The notes under the pieces were generated by a model. That model saw only the letters and a list, made by a program, of their open reading frames with translations, made no database searches and was not told the DNA's origin. DNA of 64,000 bases from CAYYAQ01 sp964469555 (GTDB lineage: Bacteria > Planctomycetota > UBA1135 > UBA2386), in the NCBI GenBank assembly GCA_964469555.1, contig CAYYAQ010000008.1, positions 1-64,000 of the forward strand. Reading direction: 5' to 3'. How positions within the stretch are numbered: the first letter of the stretch is position 1; each line of letters opens with the position of its first letter. Below are positions 53,625 through 62,600 of this stretch, one piece after another. A program made the position numbers and the translations under genes.

Positions 53625-55145
53625 CTAGTCGGATCGGAACAGGATATACCACTTCGGTCGTCGCCAACTCTTGCGGAACGCGTCGACACCGGCCTCGACA
53701 GCGCGATCCTGCCGCTCCTTGCCGTCGAGAAAGAGCACGAAATCGAATGGTCTGTCCGCTGCGTCGAACGTCTCGTCGAACTGGCGCGTGATCAGGTTTG
53801 CCGGGGTCACGCGGCGCCCGAGTATCGTCGTCGTGGGTAACGTGAGTCCCGTCATGCCTTCGCTCGGCTCGTAGCACTTGTAGATCAGCTCCGTGCATAC
53901 GAGCTCGCGGTCGGTGAGGAAGTCAAAGTTGAAGTCGTAGGGACGACCGCGGTAATGGAACGCGCGCAAGATCGCCTCGGCCTTCTCACGCTTGGACAGG
54001 CGTGGCCGGAGCACGACGAGCAAGTCCGCTGCCGCGGAGTGTTCGATGGTCGTCAACGAAACTCCTTCGCTGATCGCTTCGATGACCCGAGGCATGTGTC
54101 CGTCTTTCTGGCGAAGATGACTCAGGCGGAAGGACTCCGGGCTCTGTTCGCGGAGGATCTCTTCGATACCGTCCGCGCCGTGCGTGTCGTGGAAGTACGT
54201 GCGTCGTTCTTCCGACGTGCCGATGTACAGCGCCGCGTGTGGCCAGTAGCCGGGTAGTCCGATGTTCGACAGGTACCACTCACGGCGCGTCATCATCACG
54301 TCGCCGGGCTCGAGCTTGCTCGCGAACTCGCGGATCTGTTCCTCCGAGATGAGCGAGCGGTTCGGTCGGTAGACCTTGGTGTCTCCCATCCACTCGGACA
54401 CTCCCGCCTGCACCGGAAACCACGCGTTGGATCCGGCTCGCTTCAGGATGGCGAGTCCGTTCGACAACGTCATCTTCGGCGCCTTCCACTTAGACGCATT
54501 CCAGATGTACGCGGAGTCCTGTGCGATCCCCGCGCTGGTCTTGGCGACGGCGTGTTTGTCCCTCAGTTTGTGCACGAACGAGAAAGCGGCAAACTCCGTG
54601 GCGCACATCAAGTTGAGGAAGCGGAACTTGTATTGATTGTAGGTCCCCCGTTCGAGCCCCAGTTCGGGCACCGGTTCGTTGAGGATCGTGGCGACGGCAG
54701 GGTCACGACCGGCTCGCTCGATGAATCCGAGGGCATGGCGGTACCCGGCGAGGAACGCACTGTAGCGGATTAGGAACGAGTGGTTCTTCTGCGGCTGGTG
54801 GCGCAACAGGTAGTAGTGCTTGTGGAACTGTTCGATGGAGTCGAGAGCGAGTTGATAGTCGAGGAGCTGGCGCCAGGTCGTGCGGATGAGTTCGCGTTGG
54901 TCACGCTTGAGCATTCGCGGCGACTTCGGATGGGAGGGGGGGAAGACCTCGGGTTGGGATTCGACAAACGTCAGGACCGCGCGCAGACCGTCGCGGTAGA
55001 CCTGGACCGCGGTGAGATCACTCGCGCAGCGATGGCGCAAGGCGATGGGATCCAATTGCAGAAGAGGCGAGGTGGTGCAACTGGGTAGCGCCGCGACCAG
55101 CGCGAGTACGAATGTCGAAGCGTGGCTTTTGGGCTGAGTGGGCAT
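53625..55145 (-). CDS. Lipoprotein of the YiiX/YebB-like NlpC/P60 cysteine hydrolase superfamily
   Basis: A 506-residue protein. A lipoprotein signal ends in LVAALPSC (Cys23). Residues about 30-260 are helical with no known motif. Residues about 270-470 form the permuted NlpC/P60 fold: LEPGDVMMTRREWYLSN, catalytic His in GYWPHAALYIGTS, and later the catalytic Cys in DRELVCTELIYKCYEP. In this permuted group the His precedes the Cys, as seen here. Members are thought to cleave peptide or ester bonds in cell wall or lipid. The downstream gene is a rhomboid protease 15 bases away. An envelope maintenance operon is the simplest reading. Confidence 0.85.
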   Translation of the reverse strand: MPTQPKSHASTFVLALVAALPSCTTSPLLQLDPIALRHRCASDLTAVQVYRDGLRAVLTFVESQPEVFPPSHPKSPRMLKRDQRELIRTTWRQLLDYQLALDSIEQFHKHYYLLRHQPQKNHSFLIRYSAFLAGYRHALGFIERAGRDPAVATILNEPVPELGLERGTYNQYKFRFLNLMCATEFAAFSFVHKLRDKHAVAKTSAGIAQDSAYIWNASKWKAPKMTLSNGLAILKRAGSNAWFPVQAGVSEWMGDTKVYRPNRSLISEEQIREFASKLEPGDVMMTRREWYLSNIGLPGYWPHAALYIGTSEERRTYFHDTHGADGIEEILREQSPESFRLSHLRQKDGHMPRVIEAISEGVSLTTIEHSAAADLLVVLRPRLSKREKAEAILRAFHYRGRPYDFNFDFLTDRELVCTELIYKCYEPSEGMTGLTLPTTTILGRRVTPANLITRQFDETFDAADRPFDFVLFLDGKERQDRAVEAGVDAFRKSWRRPKWYILFRSD

Positions 55146-55248
55146 CGGCGTCGAGACTTCGCGTGAGTGTTCCCTGTGGACCCGATCATAGGGGACGATC
55201 GATTCGTGTTTCTATCTGACTCGGAGTGAGACGTGTTACGGGCGGGCA

Positions 55249-55362
55249 CTAGGACTCCGGCGGCACTCGGCGAACGAGGGCGCGGATGATCCTGATAGCG
55301 TCGTCCAGTTCCTCCAGAAGAACGAACGCCTTTCTACGGACGAGGCGGGGCTCGACGCGAAA
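55249..55362 (-). pseudogene. Short C-terminal remnant
   Basis: The frame ending at 55249 reads FRVEPRLVRRKAFVLLEELD, then DAIRIIRALVRRVPPES, a helical protein end. It lacks a start and meets the headless aminotransferase at about 55362. The rest of 55146-55248 shows nothing. Confidence 0.25.
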
Positions 55363-55363
55363 C

Positions 55364-55906
55364 GAACTTGACGTCGCCGATCGCCTACCTCCCATCGCCA
55401 CCATCTACGAGAAGGGGGTGAGCCTCGGCGTGATGTCAAAGCCCCTTGGCCTCGGCGGGCTCCTCATCGGTTGGATCGCCTGCCAGAGTCGCGAGACCCT
55501 CGCGGCGACGGCTCAGCTGAAGCACTACCTGGCGGTCTGCAATTCGGCGGTGTCGGAACTCCACGCGGTCACGGCACTGAGGAACAGGGAGATCATCGTC
55601 TCGCGGCGGCGAGGAATATGTCAGGAGAGCATGGTCTTGCTTGATGAGTTCTTCGAGGAGTATGCGGACCTGTTCGAATGGGTCCGACCCAAGAGCGGGT
55701 GCGTCGGCTTTCCCCTGCTCAAGTCGGTTCTCCCTGTGGAGGACTTCGCCCAACAGCTCGTCGACGGTCCTGGGGTCCTGGTCATGCCCGCCAGCGTCTT
55801 CGACTTCGCGGGGAACTTCTTTCGCATCGGCTTCGGTCGCACTTCGATGCCCCAGTCCTTGGAGTGCTTCAAGGCGTTCGTGGACACCAACAGAGAGTCC
55901 TGGTGA
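55364..55906 (+). pseudogene. Class I/II aminotransferase, C-terminal half only
   Basis: The frame to TGA 55906 encodes about 180 residues of a PLP fold type I enzyme. ELDVADRLPPIATIYEKGVS, then LGVMSKPLGLGGLLIGWIAC carries the PLP Lys in SKPLGL. CNSAVSELHAVTALRN and FFRIGFGRTSMPQSLECFKA (with the substrate-binding Arg) follow. A full enzyme has about 380 residues; the N-terminal half that forms the cofactor phosphate site is missing, and 55286 upstream is unrelated. So it is a remnant. Confidence 0.75.
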
Positions 55907-55937
55907 TCGCATGAAGGTCCAACGGACCTGGAGCATG

Positions 55938-56903
55938 TCATCGCCGCGCGCGATCCACCATTCTTGCGATCTGAATGTCTTGGATCGCGACCCCGGTCAG
56001 ATCTGCCACGGTGATCTGGTCCTCGCTGGTTCGTCCGATCGCGGGGTTCTTGATGACCTGGCCCAACTCAAGAATGGAGCCTTCCTCGATGAGTCCCTCC
56101 CGAACTGCAGCGAGACACTCACCGTGATGGACACACTGTGAAATGCTGTCCGCGACCACCAGGTCCGCCTTTGCGAGAAGCGCGGCTTCGAGTTCTTGTT
56201 TGCCGAGATCGTCGGACCCCATCGCGGTGATGTGCGTGCCTCTTTGCACTTGATCGGCTCGGATCAGGGGACTCTTGGCGGAGGTCGTGGTGACGATGAG
56301 GTTGCACTGCGAGACCAGGTCGTCCAGTGTCGGTGTCGCTTGGATGTTCAAGCCCCAGGCCTGCACGCTCTCTCTCGCGCGAAGGTCCTCGATCATCCCT
56401 TGCACCTTGGTCGAATCCCTACCCCAGATGAAGCAGCTCTTGCAATCGACGACAGTCCGCAGCATTTCGAGTTGCATCCTCGCCTGCACGCCGGTTCCGA
56501 CGATGCCGATGTGATGAATGCGTTTCGCCGCCAGGTGTTTCGCTGCGACCGCCCCGGCGGCAGCTGTGCGCATGTCGGTGAGCCAGCACTTGTCCAACAG
56601 GATCAGCTCGAGTTCTCCGGTCTTCTGACTGAAGACGAGGAGCAAGCCATCGCTGGCCGGCAGGCCCAGCTTGGGGTTGTCGTAGAACCCGGATGCCACC
56701 TTCAGGACGTAGTACTCGTCGCCGGATACGAAGCCGTACTTGATGTGCACGTCGCCCGGCGGGTCGTCGAAGTGCAAGAACCCGACCGGCGGGACGTTCA
56801 CCTTGCCTTGGGAGTAAAGCGCGAATCCGGTCTCGATCTCCTGGATCAGCAGCGGGGTATCTACTAGACGCTTGATCTCATCGAGCTTGAGTACGGCTGT
56901 CAC
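55938..56903 (-). CDS. Ornithine cyclodeaminase / mu-crystallin family protein
   Basis: A 321-residue protein that starts with GTG 56903, preceded by GGGAGG at a good distance. The N-terminal domain has KYGFVSGDEYYVLKVASGFY (substrate Lys/Arg region) and the Rossmann part has HHIGIVGTGVQARMQLEML (NAD loop) and IVTTTSAKSPLI, then GTHITAMGSDDLGKQELEAA. Members include ornithine cyclodeaminase, alanine dehydrogenase and ketimine reductases, which act on amino or imino acids with NAD(P)H. The exact substrate is not clear. Divergent from an SDR gene. Confidence 0.92.
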   Translation of the reverse strand: MTAVLKLDEIKRLVDTPLLIQEIETGFALYSQGKVNVPPVGFLHFDDPPGDVHIKYGFVSGDEYYVLKVASGFYDNPKLGLPASDGLLLVFSQKTGELELILLDKCWLTDMRTAAAGAVAAKHLAAKRIHHIGIVGTGVQARMQLEMLRTVVDCKSCFIWGRDSTKVQGMIEDLRARESVQAWGLNIQATPTLDDLVSQCNLIVTTTSAKSPLIRADQVQRGTHITAMGSDDLGKQELEAALLAKADLVVADSISQCVHHGECLAAVREGLIEEGSILELGQVIKNPAIGRTSEDQITVADLTGVAIQDIQIARMVDRARR

Positions 56904-57027
56904 CGGCGTGCCTCCCGTTGGCCGCGGCGGAGCTTAGGCTACCCCGGCTGGGGCTGTCAACGTCTCGACAACTGAGGCGCTCGACGCGGATGCCCCTTGG
57001 TGAGGTTCGATCGGATACGTTGAAAAC

Positions 57028-57786
57028 ATGCACATCGATCTGAAAGGGAAGACCATCCTGGTCACGGGTGCCAGCCGGGGCATCGGGCTCTCGTTGGCGG
57101 AGGGACTGGCCGAAGCGGGCGCCACTGTCGCCGCGCACTTCAATCAGAACCGTGCCGTCACCGAAGCCTTGGCCGTGTCACTCGGGAACGACGCCCGCGC
57201 TTTCCAGGCCGATCTCGCCGTTCCGGCATCCTGTGAACACCTCTTCAACGCCGTCGTCGAGACCTACGGGCGTCTCGACGTGCTCGTCAACAATGCGGGC
57301 GTCGCGCCCAAGATACCCTTCGATGCGGCGACGGATGAATGGCTCGAGGGCTGGGATCTGACCATGGCTATCAACCTGCGCGCCGTCGAGTTGTTGAGCC
57401 GCCTAGCGGTTCGCCATTTTCAGCGACATGGCGGTGGGCGAATCATCAACGTCGCCTCGCGAGCGGCTTTCCGGGGCGATACTCCGGAGTACATGGCCTA
57501 CGCGGCGTCGAAGGGGGGCGTCGTAGCCCTCACCCGCAGCATCGCGCGCGCGTTCGGCAAGGCCGGTGTTTGTGCCTTCGTGCTCGCCCCCGGTTTCGTC
57601 CGCACCGAGATGGCCCAGGAGTTCATCGACGACTATGGCGAGGACCATGTAGTCAGTGCCCTTGCCCTCGACCGGCTCACCGAACCCGCCGATCTGACCC
57701 CCCTCGTCGTACTGCTTGCCAGCGGTCTGGCCGACCACGCCACCGGCTCCACGTTCGATGTCAACGCAGGCAGCTACGTGCACTGA
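57028..57786 (+). CDS. SDR-family oxidoreductase (FabG-like)
   Basis: A 252-residue classical short-chain dehydrogenase: TGASRGIGLSLAE (cofactor loop), DVLVNNAGVAPKIP, catalytic Ser in IINVASRAAFRG and Tyr/Lys in YMAYAASKGGVVALTRS, and PGFVRTEMAQE after. No Asp after strand 2 (AAHFNQNRA) suggests NADPH. The end GSTFDVNAGSYVH is usual for the family. It reduces a ketone or oxidises an alcohol; substrate unknown. Divergent from the cyclodeaminase-like gene (124 bp), followed by a 33-bp palindrome. Confidence 0.92.
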   Translation: MHIDLKGKTILVTGASRGIGLSLAEGLAEAGATVAAHFNQNRAVTEALAVSLGNDARAFQADLAVPASCEHLFNAVVETYGRLDVLVNNAGVAPKIPFDAATDEWLEGWDLTMAINLRAVELLSRLAVRHFQRHGGGRIINVASRAAFRGDTPEYMAYAASKGGVVALTRSIARAFGKAGVCAFVLAPGFVRTEMAQEFIDDYGEDHVVSALALDRLTEPADLTPLVVLLASGLADHATGSTFDVNAGSYVH

Positions 57787-57793
57787 TCGCCCA

Positions 57794-57826
57794 GGCGGTG
57801 TGTTCCACGATGTGGAACACACCGCC
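57794..57826 (+). terminator. Perfect 33-bp palindromic hairpin
   Basis: Arms GGCGGTGTGTTCCAC and GTGGAACACACCGCC match at all 15 positions round a GAT loop, starting 7 bases after the SDR stop. A transcript would form a very stable stem. No T-run follows (GAGCGGCTC), so it may be an intrinsic pause, a protein-binding palindrome or a processing site before the next gene (start 57895). Confidence 0.55.
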
Positions 57827-57894
57827 GAGCGGCTCAACTCTTGGCGAGGGCAGTTTTGGACCGGACCGGCGAGCCGTATCGCTACCGTGTTCGC

Positions 57895-59283
57895 ATGAAG
57901 GCCGCCCACTTCTCGTGCTTTGCGCTCCTCCTCCTTTCCGGCATCCTCACCGCCCTGCCCCAGGTCGATCGATCATCCGCGAGCGAGAAGCAAACCAAGA
58001 CCACACCCGGTTGGCCCTCCTGGCGTGGTCCTTCCGGCACGGGATGCGCGACGAAGGCGAGTCCGCCGACGGAGTGGAGTGAGCAGAAGAACATCAAGTG
58101 GAAGGTCCCGGTCCCGGGCCTCGGCATCTCGTCGCCGATCATCTGGGGGGATCGGATCTATCTCACGACGGCGATCGAGACGGATCGCAAAGGCGGCGCC
58201 GGCGACAACCTCGAGGCCCAGCACAGGCTCGCGGCGCCGCGACCGACCGTGTTCTTCGAGTTCGTCGTCCTCGCTCTGAGTCGGACCGATGGTCGCGTGA
58301 TCTGGAAGCGCAAAGTCGCCGAAACCGTCCCCCACGAAGGCGGCCACAGCACGAACAGCCACGCTTCCTGCTCGCCCATCACGGATGGCAAACACGTCTG
58401 GGCCAACTTCGGTTCTCGCGGTCTCTACTGCCTCGACTCGGCGGGGAAGGTTGTCTGGTCCAAGAAGCTCGGCGTGATGCGGACCCGGCGCCAGTACGGC
58501 GAAGCCAGCTCCCCCGCGCTCTACGGCGATCGATTGATCGTGAACTGGGACCACGAGGGTGACTCGTTCATCGTGGTCTTCGACAAGCGCACGGGAAACG
58601 AACTCTGGCGGCGCCCACGAGACGAGGTCACGAGTTGGTCGACGCCGATCGTCGTTCCCGTAGGTGGTCGCCCGCAGATCATCATCAACGCGACGACCGC
58701 GACGCGGGGCTACGACCTGGAGAAGGGCGATGTCATCTGGTCCCTCTCCGGCATGACTGTGAACTGCATCCCGATCCCGATCCACGTCGACGGCGTCGTG
58801 TTCGTGATGAGCGGTTATCGCGGCAAGATGCTGCAAGCCGTCGAGCTCGCAAGCGCGAAGGGCAAGCTCGATGGCGGGGCGAGTGTCCTGTGGAGTCACG
58901 AGCGCAGCACTTCGTACGTCCCTTCGGGATTGCTGTACGACGGTCGACTCTATTTCCTGAGGGGGAACACCGCCGTCCTCTCCTGCCTCGATGCCACGAC
59001 CGGCAAGGTCCACTACGAGGGACAGCGTCTCCGAGGTCTGGGTTCGATCTACGCGTCGCCCGTCTGCGCCAACGGGCGCATCTACATCACCTCACGCAAG
59101 GGCGTGACGATGGTCATCGACCACGGGTCCGAGTTCGCGAAGCGGGCGATGAACGAGTTGGATGACGCGGTCGATGCCTCTCTGGCGATCGTCGGCGACC
59201 AGATCTATCTGCGCGGGCATGAGTACATGTACTGCATCGCCGAGGCCGGTTCAGTGAAGGTGCCGACGATCAAGCAACGCTAG
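57895..59283 (+). CDS. Secreted PQQ-binding-like beta-propeller protein
   Basis: A 462-residue protein from ATG 57895 with a signal peptide (CFALLLLSGILTALPQ). The body is the PQQ-like propeller common in planctomycetes: WPSWRGPSGTGCATKASPPT at the start (family: WP.wRGp..G), IKWKVPVPGLGISSPIIWGD, GRVIWKRKVAE, GGHSTNSHASCSPITDGKHV, GKVVWSKKLG, GNELWRRPRDEV and SCLDATTGKVHYEGQRL. Most blades lack the residues needed to bind PQQ, and such proteins are thought to be scaffolds (BamB-like) or carrier proteins, not enzymes. Function unknown. It follows the SDR gene but is separated by the palindrome. Confidence 0.93.
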   Translation: MKAAHFSCFALLLLSGILTALPQVDRSSASEKQTKTTPGWPSWRGPSGTGCATKASPPTEWSEQKNIKWKVPVPGLGISSPIIWGDRIYLTTAIETDRKGGAGDNLEAQHRLAAPRPTVFFEFVVLALSRTDGRVIWKRKVAETVPHEGGHSTNSHASCSPITDGKHVWANFGSRGLYCLDSAGKVVWSKKLGVMRTRRQYGEASSPALYGDRLIVNWDHEGDSFIVVFDKRTGNELWRRPRDEVTSWSTPIVVPVGGRPQIIINATTATRGYDLEKGDVIWSLSGMTVNCIPIPIHVDGVVFVMSGYRGKMLQAVELASAKGKLDGGASVLWSHERSTSYVPSGLLYDGRLYFLRGNTAVLSCLDATTGKVHYEGQRLRGLGSIYASPVCANGRIYITSRKGVTMVIDHGSEFAKRAMNELDDAVDASLAIVGDQIYLRGHEYMYCIAEAGSVKVPTIKQR

Positions 59284-59301
59284 CGCGGCAGATCACGTCA
59301 A

Positions 59302-59554
59302 CTGATTCGCCCGTAGAACGTCAGCAGTGCCGACTCGGAAAGCCTCACGCATGGCTGATCGTTGAAAGCGAAGACGACGAGCATGCGGGTGGTGGGCCCG
59401 ACCGTGGGAGTGACGCGGTGGAGGGCGTCTCGGCGTCGAGAATGGGATGACCGCTGATGTCAATATGCGGAGTGCTCATGGAGGTCCCGGCGAGCGTGAG
59501 CGAAACCGGAGCAAGATCGTAGGTCGAGGGTTGGGCAGCCGCTCGAGTACTCAA
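59302..59554 (-). pseudogene. 2-oxoglutarate/Fe(II) oxygenase fragment, frameshifted
   Basis: Minus-strand frames read STYDLAPVSLTLAGTSMSTP and HIDISGHPILDAE, then after a one-base shift LHRVTPTVGPTTRMLVVFAF, ending ALLTFYGRIS at 59302. HRVTP.....R.MLVVF is the second metal-His and 2-oxoglutarate Arg region of such enzymes. The shift lies near 59425. No start is found. A remnant. Confidence 0.55.
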
Positions 59555-59604
59555 ACGCTGATCGCCGGCGATAAGCGGTCGCGACCGGAACGACTTCGTG
59601 GGCG

Positions 59605-62600
59605 CTACCGGTTCGAGTCGGGCACGAACCGGTAGGAGATCGCGAACGACTCGACCCTAGGACTGAGCGGTGGATCGACTTCCAGGTTGTTCTTCATGAT
59701 GAAGCGCCAATTGAAGTACTTGACGTCCTTCGCTTCGAAAGACTCGTTCGGCCCGCTGAAGCTGTTCGTGAACGTGGTATGCATCATCTGGTTCGGATCC
59801 TCGACGTACGTGGTGATCGTCTTGTTGTACATGTACGTCCACCAGTTCCGCCCGCGGCGGTCATCCCAGTGCCGTACGAATGCGTCACCGCTCTTCAGGG
59901 GGTCGTTCGGAAAGTTCGTCGCGTTCGTCTTGTTCGAACCGACCTTTGGCCAAACCGCGCTCGTCTGCTGGTCCAATTCGCTCGCTGCTCGGAACTCGGT
60001 GACTACCGTTGTGCCGGACGGCAGCTGCGACAGTGGGGGTTCGAAGTCGTACGCGAAGTCCGGCAACAAGCCGGAGGTCTTGGTGAACGGCCCGAGACGC
60101 GGGTCGCTACCGGTCGGCATGCGGTGCGGGTTCGTGATTTCGACGAAGCCAGCAGTCACGACAGTCGTCCGCTTCAGGAAGTCGGCCATCACCCAGTAGA
60201 CCGAGTTGTCATTGGGAGTGGTCGTTCCGCCAATCGGCGTGAAGCCACCAGAGGCCAACCGCCATGCGGAGTGGCTCGGGTCGATGAGGATCGGGCTCTT
60301 GCCGCCGCGACCGGCCGAGTAACATCGGAAGTTCGGTTGCGGGGACGCGGTCACGGGAAGACTGATCTGCCAACCGTTGATGCCGCTCGCAACAAATGGG
60401 TCGTTGACCGGTTTCTGCGGTGAGTCTGGGTATGTCCAGAAGTCCGCCAGCAGCGGCAGTGCAATCGAACCAACGAGACCATGGGTCAGGCGGTCGAAGG
60501 TGCCGGTCGAGAGGTTTGCTGGTCGGTGGTTGTACCAACCACCATTCACGAACTGAAGATTGTTCGGGCTACCCGTGACGTGACGACCCATGCCAGCAAG
60601 GAAGGGTGACAGGATGTACGGATAGGGCTGGATCCTCGTGTGCGGTATCCGCGTGAAGGCGCCTTGCGAGATCACCTGCTCGTCGCGCCAGATGAAGTAC
60701 TTGTTCTTCGTGCTCGCCGTCTTGGTAGCGTCGATAAACTTGGGTAGTGGAAGGAAGCGAAAGCTCCCGGTCGGATCCAGGATCGCGTCCTTGGGGCTGA
60801 TCGAGAGGACCGCATCGATGTAGGCCGGGTGCGGTTCTGGCTTGTAGCCAACTTGGGCCAACCCCTTCAGATTGTGGGCGTAGTTCGCGGCGAATGCTCG
60901 GAACAAGCCCGAGTACCCGAAGCTGGGGAATGCACTCTGGACGTTGATGCAGGTTTCCGGTCGGAATTCGCTGTGGCCGAGGTACAGCGAGACCTGATCG
61001 AACTCGTCGAAGTAGATCGGGTTCTCCTTGAACGGCGCCCAGTACATCTGTTCGACGTCGAGATTGAAGTCTTGCGGGTCGGTGCGCGACAGACTCATGT
61101 CGACCTCACGCCACACCTGTTGCAAGCGACAGCCGTACGGATTCAGCGGGTTCTGGATCGGCTGACCGAACGCGGTCGCCGCGGTCTGGAAGACCACCTG
61201 CCGTGCGCCGATCGTCAACGGGCACCAGCGCAGTGGCGAACTCTGTGGCGGTGCGGAGATCTGGTTGATCTCGTCGACGATCTTGGTCGTGCGGGTACCC
61301 GCCCGGGTGATCAACTGGCCCGATGGCAGGTAGGCGATCGGGCCGAAGAAGTCGGGTGCCGGATAGGCATCGGCCGGTGTCAGGCCGCCCTCCGGCGTTA
61401 CTTCGCCGGGCCGATAGTAGTTGGGGCGCTCGTCCTCATCTGCGGATGCGAATCGCCGCACGACGTATGCGACGAGGTTGTCTTCGAAACGCGGCGTCTG
61501 CTGGATGGGGTCGATGCGCGTCTCGAGCGCAAACTCCAGGACCAACTTGTCCGCCACCTCCAATCCTGACACCACGACCGCTTGAAAATCGAGCGGGTTG
61601 CCGGAGAGATCGGCGATCCCGTCCGGGCCGCTGACGAGGTGGAGGAAGTAGTGGTAGCGTCGCTGCGAGAACGGTAGGTGGGCGTCAGCCTTGGCCGCGT
61701 CGCGCAACGACTGGTCCAGGTAGAAGCCGAGCGTCGGTTGGACTCGGATGGCCGACTGTGAACCGTCCTCGTCGAAGACCCTGCTGTGGATCAGGTGTGG
61801 TGTGCGAAACTTCTGCGGATCGAACTCAGCCGGATCGATCTTCCGATCGGCGACGAACTTGGCGATCGCCGCTCGGTTGAGCACGTTGCGGGTGCCGAAG
61901 AACGCAGTGTCCAGCGCGATGACCGTCGACATGTCGATCGGCTTGCTGAACCGGAGCACCGCGCCCGCGAACGGTGAGACGTTCTCGTTGTTGATGACGA
62001 TGCCGTTGTCGGCGGGCAACGGGTTGGGGCTGAACGAGAGGAAGTTGCGCGGGTCGTCGCCGTAGTAGGGAGTATTTGGATCGGCGCCTGGATGGATGCG
62101 TCGGTAGGTGAACTCGGCGACCAGCACCATGCGCGGCGCGTTCTCGCGCACGAATTTGTCGCGCGCCGGTCCAGCGAACACCGGGAAGCCCGGCAGGTTG
62201 CTCGGGTCGTTCTTCTCGAGAAGGTCGGTGCCATTGGCGGCGACGATCGGGCGGACGAGTACGCGCACGCGCTGCACGTCCGGCTTGCCGAGGTCGTCAG
62301 CCGGGTCGCGAAGGATCTCGAGAGAGGCCAGGGGCACGCCGTTCGAGTCGACGAAGAGCCGCAGCAGATCACCGCGGTCGAGTTCGTGTTCGATGCCGTC
62401 CTTGAAGACCGTGATCAGCTTGAACTTGTCGCTTACCTCCTCGACTCGTTCCAAATACATGAGCATGTTTCCGACCAGCCGCGGCGGCAGCGGGTCGCGG
62501 AGGAACCCGCGGGCGAGGTCGGCGGAATTGTCGTTCGCGTTGCCCGAGCGGAAGTCGCGGATGATGCTCCGGTAGGCCTGGTTGTTGCGACCGCTGAGCG

